A stretch of 64,000 nt of DNA from positions 20,001 through 84,000 of the forward strand of contig CAUYUJ010015755.1 in NCBI GenBank assembly GCA_963575745.1, given 5' to 3'. The notes beneath the pieces were generated by a model that was not told the DNA's origin, did no database searches, and worked only from the letters and a program-made list of their open reading frames with translations. How positions within the stretch are numbered: the first letter of the stretch is position 1; the number at the start of each line of letters is the position of its first letter. A program made the position numbers and the translations under genes. Of this stretch, positions 30,385-40,699 are shown in pieces. This DNA is from Prorocentrum cordatum (Eukaryota; Sar; Dinophyceae; Prorocentrales; Prorocentraceae).

Positions 30385-31080
30385 TTGGGATCTCGTTGTT
30401 GACCTCTCGGGGAGCTCAGGGAGGCGGTTTCGAGGCTTCTTGAGGCCTCTTGGGGGCAGTTTTGGAGCCTCTTGGGGCCACTTTGGGGCCTCGTGGTGGC
30501 CTCTTGGGGCTTCTTGGGGGCCTCCTGGGGGCCCCTTAGGCCTCTTGGGGGCCGCTTGGGGGCCTCCCTGGGGCCTCTTGGAGCAAACGGCTAGAATTTT
30601 CGGTTCCGGGTCCCCTTCCTGGGCCCCGCTTGGGGCCGCCGTGGGGCCTTCCTGGCGCGGCGTGGGCGGCTCTCGGCCCGTCTTGGGCCGTCTGTGGGCC
30701 CGCCCTCGTGGGGGCCTCTTGGGCCGCCCTGGAGCGTGGGAAAGCCGACAAGGCGGGAACGCGACTCTCCATCAACCATCCAAGGACGATCAATGATGTT
30801 GGCCTCCTGGGGCCTTCTCGGGATGCCTCCTGGAGGTCTCTTGAGGCGTCATAGGGGGCCTCTGGAGACCTCTCGGGGGGCCATCTTGGGTCTTCGGCCG
30901 ATCTCGGCGCGATGCGAGGCCGTCCTGGAGGCCCCTTGGGACCCCCTGGGCGGCCCGCCTGGGGGAGCTCCTGGGCCCAGAACAGCTGCCAGGAGCCCCA
31001 ACGGGGCACACGCCAAGCCTCGGAGGATTCGAACATTTGGGGTTTCCTTGCCCCTGAGAGGCTCCTCGTGAGGGATGAAA
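30385..31080. repeat. GGCCTCTTGGGG-type array (family J)
   Basis: Degenerate CTTGGGGGCC and GGCCTCCTGG units, with the GGAGCGTGGGAAAGCCGA island at 30730-30800 that matches the one at 1230. Confidence 0.65.
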
Positions 31081-31681
31081 AAACGGCCCTGCCCTGGGTT
31101 ACAAGTGCGTGGTCTGTAGACCTCCTGGGACCCCCCAAAGCCTAGAGCCGCCAGGACGCGGCACATCACGCAGGGTTTACCCTGTCAGCCCACAGGAGTT
31201 TCAGCGCACAGCGCCTCGTAAACCAGGGTGGGGGCGTTTTTTTATGCCCATGATCCTCAGGACTGAGGACTGAGGCTCAGGGGATTGGGCAGAGGACCTG
31301 AGGACACGCCCGCTCCGTGCCCAGGGGCACGATTTTCGCGGTTCTGGACAGCGTTTGCGGTGTCCCACGATTCTGCATTCCACTGGCTCCACTGGCGCTT
31401 GCGAGCGCTTGCCCCGCTTCTTTGAAGAGTTTCTGCCACCTGCGCGACGGCGTTCCAGCGAAGCAGACTGGGCACAGAAACGACATATTCAGTGTGCACA
31501 TCCACTACGAAACCCGCCTGCTTGCAGATGCCCCACTGAATTGTCTTATCTCCCGACGGCCCCCGGGGCCCACGTGCACTGAAGCACCTCAGGACATGCA
31601 AAGACCGACGTCGACTGTTTGTCCCCAGATTTTCGATTGCAAAAAAGGATGTGCTGTCGCGTGTGCCTAACGCATCCTTGC
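31081..31681. other. Possible intron or spacer
   Basis: No repeat or domain seen. It ends with TGCCTAACGCATCCTTGCAG, a plausible 3' splice site before the exon at 31686. Confidence 0.35.
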
Positions 31682-31685
31682 AGAG

Positions 31686-31796
31686 GTCAACGACGACAAG
31701 GAGATGCTGCAGATGCTGAAGGAGTGGCGGGAGGAGACGCCCAAGAAGCCGGCGCCACCGAAGCCGGCCGCGGCGAGCGCCAAAGGCTCAGATTGA
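31686..31796 (+). CDS. Probable terminal exon of an unidentified gene
   Basis: After CCTTGCAGAG the frame reads VNDDKEMLQMLKEWREET and then a Lys/Pro/Ala-rich tail (PKKPAPPKPAAASAKGSD) to TGA at 31794-31796. It has a charged helix followed by a basic disordered C terminus, strong G/C-ending codons and a polypyrimidine-AG acceptor, unlike flanking sequence. Upstream exons were not found. The downstream DNA starts with a G run and GGAGT repeats. Confidence 0.45.
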   Translation, partial: VNDDKEMLQMLKEWREETPKKPAPPKPAAASAKGSD

Positions 31797-31829
31797 TCAC
31801 GCCCTGGGGGGGGGGGAGGAGGAGCAGGA

Positions 31830-31862
31830 GGAGGAGGAGTGGAGTGGAGTGGAGTGGAGTGG
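31830..31862. repeat. (GGAGT)n microsatellite
   Basis: Five copies of GGAGT following GGAGGAGG. Confidence 0.8.
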
Positions 31863-32259
31863 ACACCGCTGCGGAGCAGGTTCAGGGTTCTAGGAAGTCA
31901 TGGACTTCAAGCATTCGAACGCCGAGTCGATTGCTCAGCTCGGCTCTGGACCTTGGGGACCAACCCCCTAGGGAACACAAAACCTTGTCCGCGATGGCCC
32001 CACTCAGAGCACAACCAAACCTGAAGGGTCGGATGAACATTGAGGATGTGCGTAGTGTGGACCCACCCACCCGATGTGTATTCGCGCCTCTTTCGTCGGC
32101 GACAGGAACACCCCATCAACGTTATACAAGCACCGGCATTCTGATTCCACGAATTCCCGAGCAGTGGCGAGGGATGCAGAGCCAAAACACTTGAGGCACC
32201 TCCTCCCGCACTCGGCGAGACGGTGCCTGGACAAATGGGTAGAGACAACGGCAGCAGCA

Positions 32260-32312
32260 GGAGGGGCAGGAGGAGGAGGAGGAGGAGGAGGAGGAGGAGG
32301 AGGAGGGGCCTC
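32260..32312. repeat. (GGA)n tract
   Basis: About 50 bp of GGA triplets just beyond the 3' end of the minus-strand LINE. Confidence 0.85.
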
Positions 32313-32347
32313 AGAAGAGCCTCGGGGGCCACGAGACGCTTCCTTGT

Positions 32348-33319
32348 TCACTCTATCAGCCTCCTGACTGGCGTGGATACTGTCAAGTGTGGCTCGCAAG
32401 AGCCGCAATTGGATAGGTAAGCTTTCGTTTCAGTCATCAACGCTCTACGGTGGATGTCTACAGACAGCCTCGCTGCAGCCGCAGCGAAGCCTGCGAACTC
32501 GTCGGCCAGCAGGTTGCCTATCACAAGGTACTTGTGGGCCTCCTTCTCGACATTGTCACCAGCTGTGCAGTGGGAGTGGGTCCAAAGTACAGCGATCTCT
32601 GAATGGGATTGGTCGGTCATCGCATCACCAATCATTTTCCATACGTCGGCGTCGTCACATGCGGGGTGTAGATAGGCCTGCTTGTATCAACTTGCTGCAG
32701 CATATTCACAAACCGTCACGTAGGTGAGGAAACGCGTTGTGCACCAGAGAGCAAGATACAAGGCATACAGTTCGCCCCTGGCCACAACTTTGCTGGGTCT
32801 TCCGAGGGAACCAAACACCGTGCCACGAATACGGATCTATGGGACGATGAAGGCCACGCAAAGTATGGCAACACCGACTCGCATGAGCGTGCTGATGCCT
32901 GCATCCGCTCTTCCACTTGCATTTCCGAAGATCTCGACTGGTGACTCCGCGGTGTCAGCCCCGAACACGCCCTGGGTCAGCTCGCTGAGGCCCGTGAACT
33001 CCAGGACCGTCTCTGTCGGGGGATCTGGTACCTCCTTCCATCCTCGGGATATAAGACCCCGCAGCCAGTAACACTCCACAGACTCTGCTTGTGCCAGGGC
33101 CTCTGGTACCAGACAGTCCGATCTGGTGTATGGGGAGGTGCCTGCATTCCTGTGACACTTCCAAAATCTATAGAGCGCTGCCTCTGCATGGGATCGGCAC
33201 CTGTCGCACACATTGCTGCCTGTGTACTTGGGCATCTCGTCTTGACCGCGCTGGCGTGTCCAGAAGCCGCCAGTGGCGATGTTAACTAACAACTCAGACA
33301 AACGCGCACAGTGAGGCAA
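32348..33319 (-). pseudogene. LINE Cys/His segment plus RNase H domain, degenerate
   Basis: One minus-strand phase carries all of it. NVCDRCRSHAEAALYRFWKC is a zinc-binding type segment, followed by CYWLRGLISRGWKEVPDPP. The RNase H starts at IFGNASG (the usual first Asp is Asn), continues to VARGELYALYLAL (Glu kept) and VTVCEYAAAS (the usual Asp appears as Glu), and ends WTHSHCTAG...VIGNLLADEFAG (final Asp kept). In-frame stops lie near 32836 and 32673. It would have degraded RNA in RNA/DNA hybrids during retrotransposition. Confidence 0.75.
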
Positions 33320-33575
33320 CTGGCGGACTGGCTTCAGGACGAGCCTGAAGGAGATGTTGTCAACTCCGCATTCAGCCCCTCCCCCACAGTAGTGCTGCGC
33401 TGCCTTGCTCTAAACAATCAATCATGCTTAGCGTCGTACATCGTGGAGCAGGTCGCGTTGGGTATCCAAGTACTTATCTCCAGTATCTATGGTGTCTGGG
33501 AATTGCCATTATTCGGTGGTGTCTCGCTGTGGCGCATACGACCATGTACCATGTATCCGCTACCTCGGGACTCCA

Positions 33576-34045
33576 TCAAAGACGTAGTAGGGTGAGAATG
33601 GTCGCCTGTATTGGTCCACGGATAGATCGCACCTGTTGCTGGGGGTCAAGGGTGCGCATGTGGTCGCGCACGGTGGCCCACACCTGGCGAGTGCTGCGAT
33701 TGATGTCAGGCCGCTGCTGCCAGACGCTGAGCCACTCGTCGACGCACTTCACTGGGATCGTAACCGCAGGGTCACCTCCTGGCGCCCTCAGGTCGAGGTG
33801 CGTTGTCAAACAGCGCCCCTTCGTCCCAGCAGCACAAATCTGTCCCAATCTCCTGCGACATTGAACCAGCTGTTGACCAAACATGCCATGCATCTGTGCG
33901 CCATAGGTTCCAGCAGGTTGGCATCCGTTGCGCTCAAGGCGCGCCGTTGTGCCATACCGCCCCGTGGCGCCACCGAGCCTCCTGACTGTCGCGTTCGTCA
34001 TGCCCGTGCGCGGTCTGGCGCTGGGTCCGTGTTGCTCCGCCATGC
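33576..34045 (-). pseudogene. LINE reverse transcriptase, C-terminal (thumb/connection) part
   Basis: Minus-strand frame with GCQPAGTYGAQMHGMFGQQL, the PAxxYGAQ-type block that follows the catalytic palm in these elements, then VKCVDEWLSVWQQRPDINRS and VRSIRGPIQATILTLLRL. A frame change separates it from the RNase H piece downstream. Confidence 0.6.
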
Positions 34046-34049
34046 TCCT

Positions 34050-34173
34050 GGCATCGCTCGGACGTGTGCATTTTTTTCGCGGCGAGAACCATCGAGGAGC
34101 ATCCTTGATCATTTGGCGAAACAACCACGCACGAGACCGAAAAACCACAGGGAATCGACGTCCGAGCGCTGGC
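34050..34173. mobile_element. Family C MITE, copy 4, inside a LINE
   Basis: Left GGCATCGCTCGGACGTG, right GACGTCCGAGCGCTGGC. It splits the reverse transcriptase of the minus-strand LINE. Confidence 0.75.
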
Positions 34174-34360
34174 GAGTGCTTGCCGCAGCGGATGTCGACC
34201 CCCGGGCACGGAGCCCCGGTGCGTGGCCCTGCCAGGGAGGCCCCTCGAGCCTGGTGGCCCTTGAGTTTGCTGCGTGCGCGTCGGCCGCCGCAGGGCACAC
34301 GACGACGGCCTGCCCGGCCAGCGTGAGGCTGACCTCGGCGAGCTCCCGGCCCGTCTTCCC

Positions 34361-34527
34361 TCAGGAGGGGGAAAGAGACACAGGCACAATTCATCGCCGA
34401 TTCCCCAGCAAATGTGGGAGACTGTGGGAATTGGGGGGGAGACAGAAACACAGAAAATATGGGAAAATATGGGGAACATTTTTATTTGTGTGCATTCATT
34501 TGTGTGTCCTGTGGCCCCTTCCTTCAC
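34361..34527 (+). mobile_element. Family A element inside a LINE
   Basis: From TCAGGAGGGGGAAAGAGAC to GTGTGTCCTGTGGCCCCTT. It lies directly after reverse transcriptase motif C of the minus-strand LINE. The duplication is not clean (TTCCC against TTCCT-like). Confidence 0.75.
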
Positions 34528-34534
34528 AACTCCA

Positions 34535-34640
34535 CGGACGAGGCTGGATCGTACAGGTCTGCGCGCTCCGGCGATCTTCTGGCACACGTCGTCGATCCAC
34601 AACCTGGGAGTCGTGAGCGGCGTCGCCGTGGCCACCAGCT
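34535..34640 (-). pseudogene. LINE reverse transcriptase motif C fragment
   Basis: Minus-strand TTPRLWIDDVCQKIAGARRP has the Ile-Asp-Asp catalytic pair in the position of the YVDD box, followed by the usual basic stretch. Downstream on the same strand (34355-34180) LAEVSLTLAGQAVVVCP continues in the style of the post-motif-C region before the family C insertion. Confidence 0.5.
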
Positions 34641-34769
34641 GCAGGACAGCAAGACAGGGTGGGTGAGAATCCTGGCGGACCTTGCTCCCCCCCCCAATCC
34701 CTCGGATAATCGACTGGCAGGGCTCGAAGGGGTCGCTGGCGGCTCCCTCTCAGGAGAGCGTGCGGGCTG

Positions 34770-35516
34770 CTACACATGGCAAACATGCAGAGTGTAAGAT
34801 ACTTGGTGGGAGGTGGAGCCGCAGGCGGCCCTGGTCCAGACCAACCATGGGGTTGAGTCATAGAATGCTTGGACACCGAGTAAGCCTTGACCAGATTGTA
34901 TACCCATACAATGCGCAAGCTCTTCGCAATTGCATGAAGATTTGCTTCCCTTACACAATCATTCCCATCAACTGCGGCATCCAATGCCTGTTCTTGATCT
35001 TTGCTCCCTTGCTTCACTATAGGTTCTCTGGTATCCCACGGCCTCTGGTTGCACAACAAACGATTCGAAATTGTTAATCGAGTCATGGACAACTGCACGC
35101 TGGGCCCTGCCAGCCACACGCTTGGCTGCGATGACGCAGTTCTCCAGCACCGGGGCAGGCAACTTCGACGGGTCGGCCAGCACCGAGAGCCACTGGTCCC
35201 AGGGGGCCTCGAGGCCCGCGTTGATGATGAAATGCGCCCCATCAGGTCGAGAATTGCGTGCTCTCGTGCTGCGCACGCTCTAGCATACTCGTCTCGTTGG
35301 CGCTCCGTTGTCCCTGCACCGGTGCCGCTGCACTCCTGCCATCACCGTATGGACTCGGGTCCACCATCGGCCACGTTGGTCCAGAGGGGCCAGTTCACGC
35401 AGACGAGCGGTGACCCCCAATGGCTTCTCGTCAATCCTGGGGCCTACAGCACGGGCGGTCCCAGAAGATGGCCTGACATCATGATGTTTATGGAGTGCCC
35501 TCTCGACCGCCGTCAC
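34770..35516 (-). pseudogene. LINE linker region between EN and RT, degenerate
   Basis: Three open stretches share one minus-strand phase: 35516-35280, 35276-34968 (APWDQWLSVLADPSKLPAP, then ENCVIAAKRVAGRAQRA) and 34958-34770. The helical, charged composition fits the EN-RT linker of dinoflagellate LINEs. There is no catalytic motif here, so assignment rests on position and phase. Confidence 0.4.
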
Positions 35517-35942
35517 ACATGCAGCACACTGTCCTGTGAGGAGCGTGCTGTGAACAGGTTCGAGCGGAAAAGGCTACGGAGGAGGAGAGGACGGGGGAGA
35601 GGCTAGCCACAACTTCAGCACCGGACCGACAGCCCAGCTGCTGTCGATCCCTCCGACCACGTAGCAGCGGGAATTTCAAACGCAGGGTCGGGCACATCTT
35701 CGAGCCGCGGCGCCGACGGGGCAGCCTGCAGGGAGGGGTCGGGGCGAAGTAAGGGATCTACAAGGGGGCTTGAAGCCGCCGTTAAATTGGGGTGGGGTTG
35801 GGCCTCACACACCGTTGAATCAATTAACACTCACGCTGCTCTGCTCAGGCTTGTCCTCTGCTGCAGCTCCGTGCCCGATCTGACAGTGGCCTGCTCGAGC
35901 CCTGACTGGGAGTCGGCACAGACATTGAGTTCGTGCGCCCAA

Positions 35943-36148
35943 GAGCGTGTTTTTTTTAGACTCTGGCAAGTTTACTTGCATGGACGGGGGGGGGGGTGAG
36001 CCTGAAGCAAGCCCGGGGGGTGGGGGGCGCGGAAATCACGCAAGTCGAAAGGCACTTGCACGCTAGTATTCGCTTGAAGAGGGGCGAGGGGGGGGGGGGC
36101 GAACGCCATGCAAGTAAACTTGCCTGAATCAAAACAAAAAACAGGCTC
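35943..36148 (+). mobile_element. Family E MITE, copy 2, inside a LINE
   Basis: 206 bp. Left GAGCGTGTTTTTTTTAGAC with CAAGTTTACTTGCATGG, right CCATGCAAGTAAACTTGCC to AAAAAACAGGCTC. It sits between the endonuclease and linker pieces of the minus-strand LINE. Confidence 0.85.
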
Positions 36149-36319
36149 CCAGGATCCTCCTCCTCGGGGAGCCCGCACGAGCCCACACACCTCGGGGTCC
36201 AGGCCGGCCTCCTGAGCCTCCGGAGGCGCCGACGCCCCGGGGCGCTCAGGAGGTTCTGAAGGTCCCCGAAGGCCTCCCGGAGCCCCTCGACCCGACGACG
36301 TCGTGAGCCTCCTGGCGCG

Positions 36320-36793
36320 TCACAGCCGCGGCGGACCTGGCCCAGCAGGACTTGGATCCAGGGGCGGGCTCGCGCTCGGGCCCCGAGAGGTGGGTCGGCT
36401 TCGGGGGAGCAGACAGCTCTTGGTCCTGAGAGTCTGGCCTGGAGCTCTCAGAGGCAGAACGAGAGCCACACGGGGCTTCCAAGGAACAGCTCGCTCAGCC
36501 GTGAGATCTTTCACAAACGAGGCAGCTCAAGGAATCATGTGGGCACAAGCGATCATTGTGTCGGGACCTTTTTTTTGTCCCGCACATGTGCCCTCCACTC
36601 CGACAGGCGTGCGGACCATGCCGCCCGTGACCCTGTGGAAGGTGGCGCGTTGCAGCTCATCTGACGTCATGTTGAAGCCGCCAGTGACCAGCCACGGCAC
36701 TCGAAGGGCTCGCAGGAGGCCTCCGAGACGAGTGAATCTCTCGACGTGCTTCCCCGTCATTTTGACGGAGCGGTAGCCGTACAGGGCCGCCAA
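36320..36793 (-). pseudogene. LINE apurinic-type endonuclease, C-terminal part
   Basis: Minus-strand frame: LLRALRVPWLVTGGFNMTSD matches the GDFNMTP box of exonuclease-endonuclease-phosphatase domains, with the Asp replaced by Gly. Then GPDTMIACAHM takes the place of the DYF.V block. After one in-frame stop, VPWKPRVALVL matches the terminal PWxPHxxV box with His replaced by Arg. Both changes would abolish nicking. The N-terminal half lies beyond the family L junction and is missing. Confidence 0.65.
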
Positions 36794-36802
36794 TCAGGCG
36801 AA

Positions 36803-36975
36803 CGCAAACATGGATCAGGGGGGCGTGGATTAGCGACGGGTCCCGCTTCCATGGGCAATTCCGCCGCCGAGCGAGGCGGCATTGGCCGCATTTCGGGGAG
36901 GGCACCTCCCCCGATCCATGGACTTGGCGACCGCGCGCCTAATCCGTGGATCGCCAATCCATGTCTGCGCGCCCC
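36803..36975. mobile_element. Family L element, copy 2
   Basis: CGCAAACATGGATCAGGGG to CCATGTCTGCGCGCC, matching 16744-16925 at most positions. It marks the 5' break of the minus-strand LINE. Confidence 0.6.
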
Positions 36976-37084
36976 CGAAGCAGGACAATGGAGCAGCTGT
37001 GCTGCTGCAGGGTCATGGGGCAGAGGCCTCCGTACGCCGACTGCCTCGGTGCCCTCGGATGCTCCGCTGCAGCTCTCGAGCTGC

Positions 37085-37160
37085 AGGAGGAGGAGGAGCA
37101 GGAGGAGCAGGAGGAGCAGGAGGAGGAGGAGGAGGAGGAGGAGGAGGAGGAGGAGGAGGA
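37085..37160. repeat. (GAG)n tract
   Basis: GGAGGAGCAGGAGGAG passing into pure GGA triplets. Confidence 0.85.
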
Positions 37161-37349
37161 CAAGGAAGCTCTGAAATGGGGCCTTCCAGGCGGTTCGGGG
37201 CAGGAGCCGTCGAGCCCGTGGCACTTCCGTGCCTCCTCGGCGCCTCCCCTCTCCCAGGAGCCGCAGCCCTTCCTGCGAGGGGGGGCGAGGCCTGCAGGAG
37301 GGCGGCGCCCCACGGGGGCCGCGGGCGGCCCCCGTGGGCTGCCGCCGCA

Positions 37350-37535
37350 GAGCGGAGAGGGAGGAGGGAGGAGGGAGGAGGGAGGAGGAGGGAGGAGGAG
37401 GGAGGAGGAGGGAGGAGGAGGAGGGAGGAGGGAGGAGGAGAAGAGGAGGAGGAGGAGGAGGAGGAGGAGGAGGAGGAGGAGGTGGAGGGGCAGGAGATTG
37501 AGGAGGAGGAGGGAGGAGGAGGGGGAGGAGGAGCC
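37350..37535. repeat. (GGA)n / (GGAGGGA)n tract
   Basis: About 180 purine-rich bases with GGAGGAGGGA units. Confidence 0.85.
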
Positions 37536-37636
37536 CCTGGGCGGCGGCGGGAGCGGCCTCCAGGGCGGGCCGGGCGGCGCGGAAGTAGAGGTGCGGGTGC
37601 CGTATCCTGTTCTGGTGCTTCGCCCTCACCAGCTTC

Positions 37637-37793
37637 ACCAGCCTCGAACGTATCCCTATCCCCAAGATTGGCACGCCAAAAGGCGATGACAGTCTTAGGG
37701 CTTCGCCCTCAAACAAGAAGGGAATCCCTGAGATTGGCATCATCGTGACGAGGAGGTGCCCAGCATAGGGATAGGGATATGTTCCAGGCTGGT
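37637..37793. mobile_element. MITE-like element with ~28-bp inverted ends
   Basis: Left ACCAGCCTCGAACGTATCC with CTATCCC pairs with right GGGATAGGGATATGTTCC and AGGCTGGT. 157 bp, no coding capacity. A second inner pair (GATTGGCACGCC / GAGATTGGCAT) is weaker. Confidence 0.7.
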
Positions 37794-38398
37794 AACACCC
37801 CCCGTTGATTGCTCCCCCCCCATTCGAAAGCCTGGCGAGGGCTGCTAAGGCCGTGGCTGCTCAAACGGCCCTCCCGGACGGACAAGACAGCTTCCCGGAG
37901 TGAGGCGCGGCACGCGAGACAGTCAACGGGCTTCTTCCCGGAAGGACGACGACAACTCCCCGGAGGTCGATTTTAGCAGCCACGGGTTTAGCAGCCCTTG
38001 CCCGGCTTCCGACCCATTGGCGTTGTGGGGGCCGATCAACGGAGAGGAAGCAGGTTGCCAAATACTTTCCAGACGTCTACAGCATGTGTCACACATTTCT
38101 TGAACATGCAAGACAAGTTGTACACATTTTTGGAGCAGTTCTCACATGTTATAGACATGATTAATTCAATGACAGGGTCCATTGTCATGGCATCTCCCCC
38201 CGTTAGCGAACACCAGAGGGGTGCGTCGCGGAGGAGTCTGCCGATTGACATCTGGCGCTCCGACTGCTGTTTGGCGTCTACCGATATGCTGGATCTTGTT
38301 ATCACCGCTGCGCTTGTTGGCGTTGCCGGCACGGTTCTGCCACATAGGGCCGGTATCATAGTACTATAGATGACGTGATTTGTTCCGCGTCTCTCTTT
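37794..38398. other. No firm gene
   Basis: A plus frame ending at 38369 is open for about 120 codons (includes FLNMQDKLYTFLEQFSHVID) and less GC-biased than most, but has no domain or start evidence. Confidence 0.3.
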
Positions 38399-38458
38399 TT
38401 CTCTCTCTCTCTCTCTCTTCCTCATCTCTCTCTCTCTCTCTCTTTTTGTCTCTCCCTC
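38399..38458. repeat. (CT)n tract
   Basis: TCTCTC repeats with short TTTT interruptions. Confidence 0.85.
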
Positions 38459-39334
38459 GGTGGGGGGTCGTTGGGCGTTTTTCCATTGTTTCAGGGTACT
38501 TTGCCGCATCCTCCTCCTCCTCCGACGGCGTCCCCCCAACATACTAATACTATTTGCGCGGGGCCAAGACAGGGCGACGCGCGCGCCGAAACATCTTCTA
38601 GTATATGCTCCGTGGTGGGCCATTTCTGGTCATACCGCTCGGGACACGATACATGATGCTTGTACTATACGATCTGGTCGGACGCATGCCTCCGAGGAGG
38701 ACACACAGTACCCACTGGTCGTTGAAAGTCGATATTCTTGGAATCCCAAGTTCCAATCTACTTTAAGCGCCTTCCTACTTCAATGATCGAGTGGCTTCCC
38801 CTCTTCCCTCCGCTTCAGGGGGCGTGCGGAGACCCAATCTACTTCCAACTCCTTCCTCCTTCATGTTTCTACCTACTTCTTCCGACCGATGGGTGCTAGT
38901 GTGCCCTTGTGCGTCCTCTTCCATCGTCCCTATCCCCCTTCGGCCCCATGCTCTCCGCCAGCAGGCCTGCTCTGGCAGGCGGCCTGGGGCGACGACGTCC
39001 ACACTCCTGCCGGCGTCGTGCTTCCTCTTTTCGGTGCAGCGCGTGACGTGCCGGAGTTCTCAGACCTCACCGAGCGTTACTCGCGGCCGGGCCTACTCGC
39101 AAACGTCCGGACACACACATGTCTGCTTCGATGGCATGTACCGTGGATCCCCCGCGGCGGACCCAAGCCATTTGCGAGTAGCTGCTTTGCGACTAGTGGA
39201 ACTCGCTTGTCAAAGCCCGGCCAATGTCTCGTACGTGCTTCGCTCTGTGGGGGCCGCTTCGTCTGTGAGGCCCCCAGAACGCAGCGCAGCACGCCGTGCC
39301 GCTCCTTTCCGCTCCGGGGCGCCAGTGTCTTGTG
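38459..39334. other. No firm gene
   Basis: Holds a short inverted pair CCTACTCGCAAACG / ATTTGCGAGTAG at 39092-39182. No recognised gene. Confidence 0.4.
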
Positions 39335-39480
39335 ACTGGAGGGTTCCAAAGAGGGTTTCTGGGTTTTCCAGGAGGGGTTTCCCAGGGGCTTCGCGCCCCC
39401 TGTTTTGACGAGGTTCCGAGGCTCCTGCGGGGCTCTCTGGAAAACCCCCTCCCCAAAACCCCCATTTGGAACCCTCCAGT
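39335..39480. mobile_element. Family P MITE, copy 1
   Basis: 146 bp. Left ACTGGAGGGTTCCAAAGAGG pairs with right CATTTGGAACCCTCCAGT; TGGGTTTTCCAG / CTGGAAAACC pair next. The core CCCAGGGGCTTCGCGCCCCC recurs at 40959. Confidence 0.75.
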
Positions 39481-39522
39481 TTGAGGCCCGGAACGGTCCC
39501 AGACATCCGGCGTCTCGTTTTT

Positions 39523-39713
39523 CGGGGGCGGCAAAGAGGGGGGTGATGACTAGGAGGGTTGGATATCATGGCGTGGGTCATGATATTGCCCAAGGTTTCA
39601 TGGCGCCTCTTCTTATCTCATTTCGTCCCCGGCCCCCCCGCCGGGCCCACATGCCGCCGGCAATGATTTGCGCCCCCCCCCTCTTGGATGCCCCCCTCTT
39701 GGCTGCCCTCGAG
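39523..39713. mobile_element. Family D MITE, copy 3
   Basis: Left CGGGGGCGGCAAAGAGGG, right CCCCTCTTGGCTGCCCTCGAG. T runs lie just outside both ends (39518-39522 and 39714 on). The ATATCATGGCGTGGGTCATG core is palindromic. Confidence 0.8.
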
Positions 39714-39894
39714 TTTTTTTTCCAGGCACGGCCTCCCCGGCCTCTCGACGAGTTCCCTGGGGCCGTGTTTTTTCCAGACGAGCCGTTCTGTGGACGGTCC
39801 CGCGTCCCGGTGAGGGCCCTATAGGAGAGGCCGATGGCGAAGAGCGAAAGCCTCTGGCGCGATTTTATTCACGCGCCGGCTCACTGGGGCCCTC

Positions 39895-39998
39895 TGGATC
39901 GGCGGCGAGCGAGGGGGGGAAAGCGAGAAGGAGAAGGCCTTCTCAGCAGGCGGCGGGACTTCTCAGAAGCCCTCGCGCCTCCTGAAAAGTCTTTTGCC
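39895..39998. mobile_element. Family K element, left part
   Basis: TCGGCGGCGAGCGAGGGGG and GGAGAAGGCCTTCTCAGC, truncated after CTTCTCAGAAGCCCTCG. Confidence 0.55.
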
Positions 39999-40094
39999 TT
40001 CGGAGAGAAGGGAGGACTTAATTACTGGATAGGTATGGCACGGGGTAAGTCCGTGCATGATGCGATTGGCCGTCTCAGACGGGGTGTGGGGGTT

Positions 40095-40212
40095 TTTCTT
40101 ATTTTTTTTGTTATTTTTTTTTTCTTTTTTTTTTTTTTCTTTCTTATTTTTTTTTTTTTTTTTTTATTTTTTTTTTTTTTTTTTTTTTTTTCTTATTATT
40201 TTTTTTTTTTTT

Positions 40213-40256
<44 letters not shown>

Positions 40257-40297
40257 TTTTATTGTTTTTTTTATTTTTTTATTTTTTTTTTTTTTGT
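40095..40297. repeat. T-rich tract of ~200 bp
   Basis: Almost all T with scattered single A, C or G. It is an extreme composition switch from the GC-rich neighbours. It could be an old poly(A) tail on the minus strand, but no retroposed body was identified beside it. Confidence 0.9.
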
Positions 40298-40311
40298 CTC
40301 ACTTCTCGGCT

Positions 40312-40455
40312 ACGCGTGAGAGTGACCTTTCGCTGGAGTGACCTTGGGTCTGGGCCCACTGGGGTCCCCCGATCGCCGGACGCGATGCGGCAGTAGCGTC
40401 TTGCGCGCCTGCGTTCGGCCCCCCCGCGGCCCACCAAGGGTCACTCTTGCCCAGG
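40312..40455. mobile_element. MITE-like element with GAGTGACC ends
   Basis: TGAGAGTGACCTTTCG at the left pairs with ACCAAGGGTCACTCTTG at the right. Half copies lie at 20856 (left) and 23009 (right). Confidence 0.45.
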
Positions 40456-40699
40456 GCCGCTCCTTGCGTGCAGCTGAGCTTCCTTTCCCTCGCTCGCCGA
40501 AGCGACGTCGTAGCAGAAGGCCACGTCGTGCCGTCCCCTGGCTGCGGCGGGCCGCCGGCGGTCGCGGGCCGGGCGGGCCCGGGGCGAGCCCCGTGCCCCC
40601 CCCCCCCGTGCGGGAGGCTTCGGGGCGCCGAAGGCCGTGGACTTCTCCCGCGCGGTGGCCGGGCGGGGGCTCCCTGTGCGCTGGGGAGGGTCGTAGTCC

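Larger units (their letters stand above)
32348..36793 (-). mobile_element. Old non-LTR retrotransposon (LINE), minus strand, split by younger elements
   Basis: Read on the minus strand the order is endonuclease (36793-36320), linker (35516-34770), reverse transcriptase motif C (about 34640-34540) and post-catalytic part, thumb/connection (34045-33576), Cys/His segment and RNase H (33319-32348). That is the usual order of a LINE ORF2 with C-terminal RNase H. It is interrupted by a family E MITE (35943-36148), a family A element (34361-34527) and a family C MITE (34050-34173), and cut upstream near a family L element. Several stops and frame changes and three lost catalytic residues show it is dead. 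Joining the pieces into one insertion is inference. Confidence 0.65.

Noticed and set aside
38560-38680. A third reverse transcriptase fragment (GPRQGDA-like on the plus strand)
   Set aside because: Only a few residues resemble motif B and nothing around them continues the fold.
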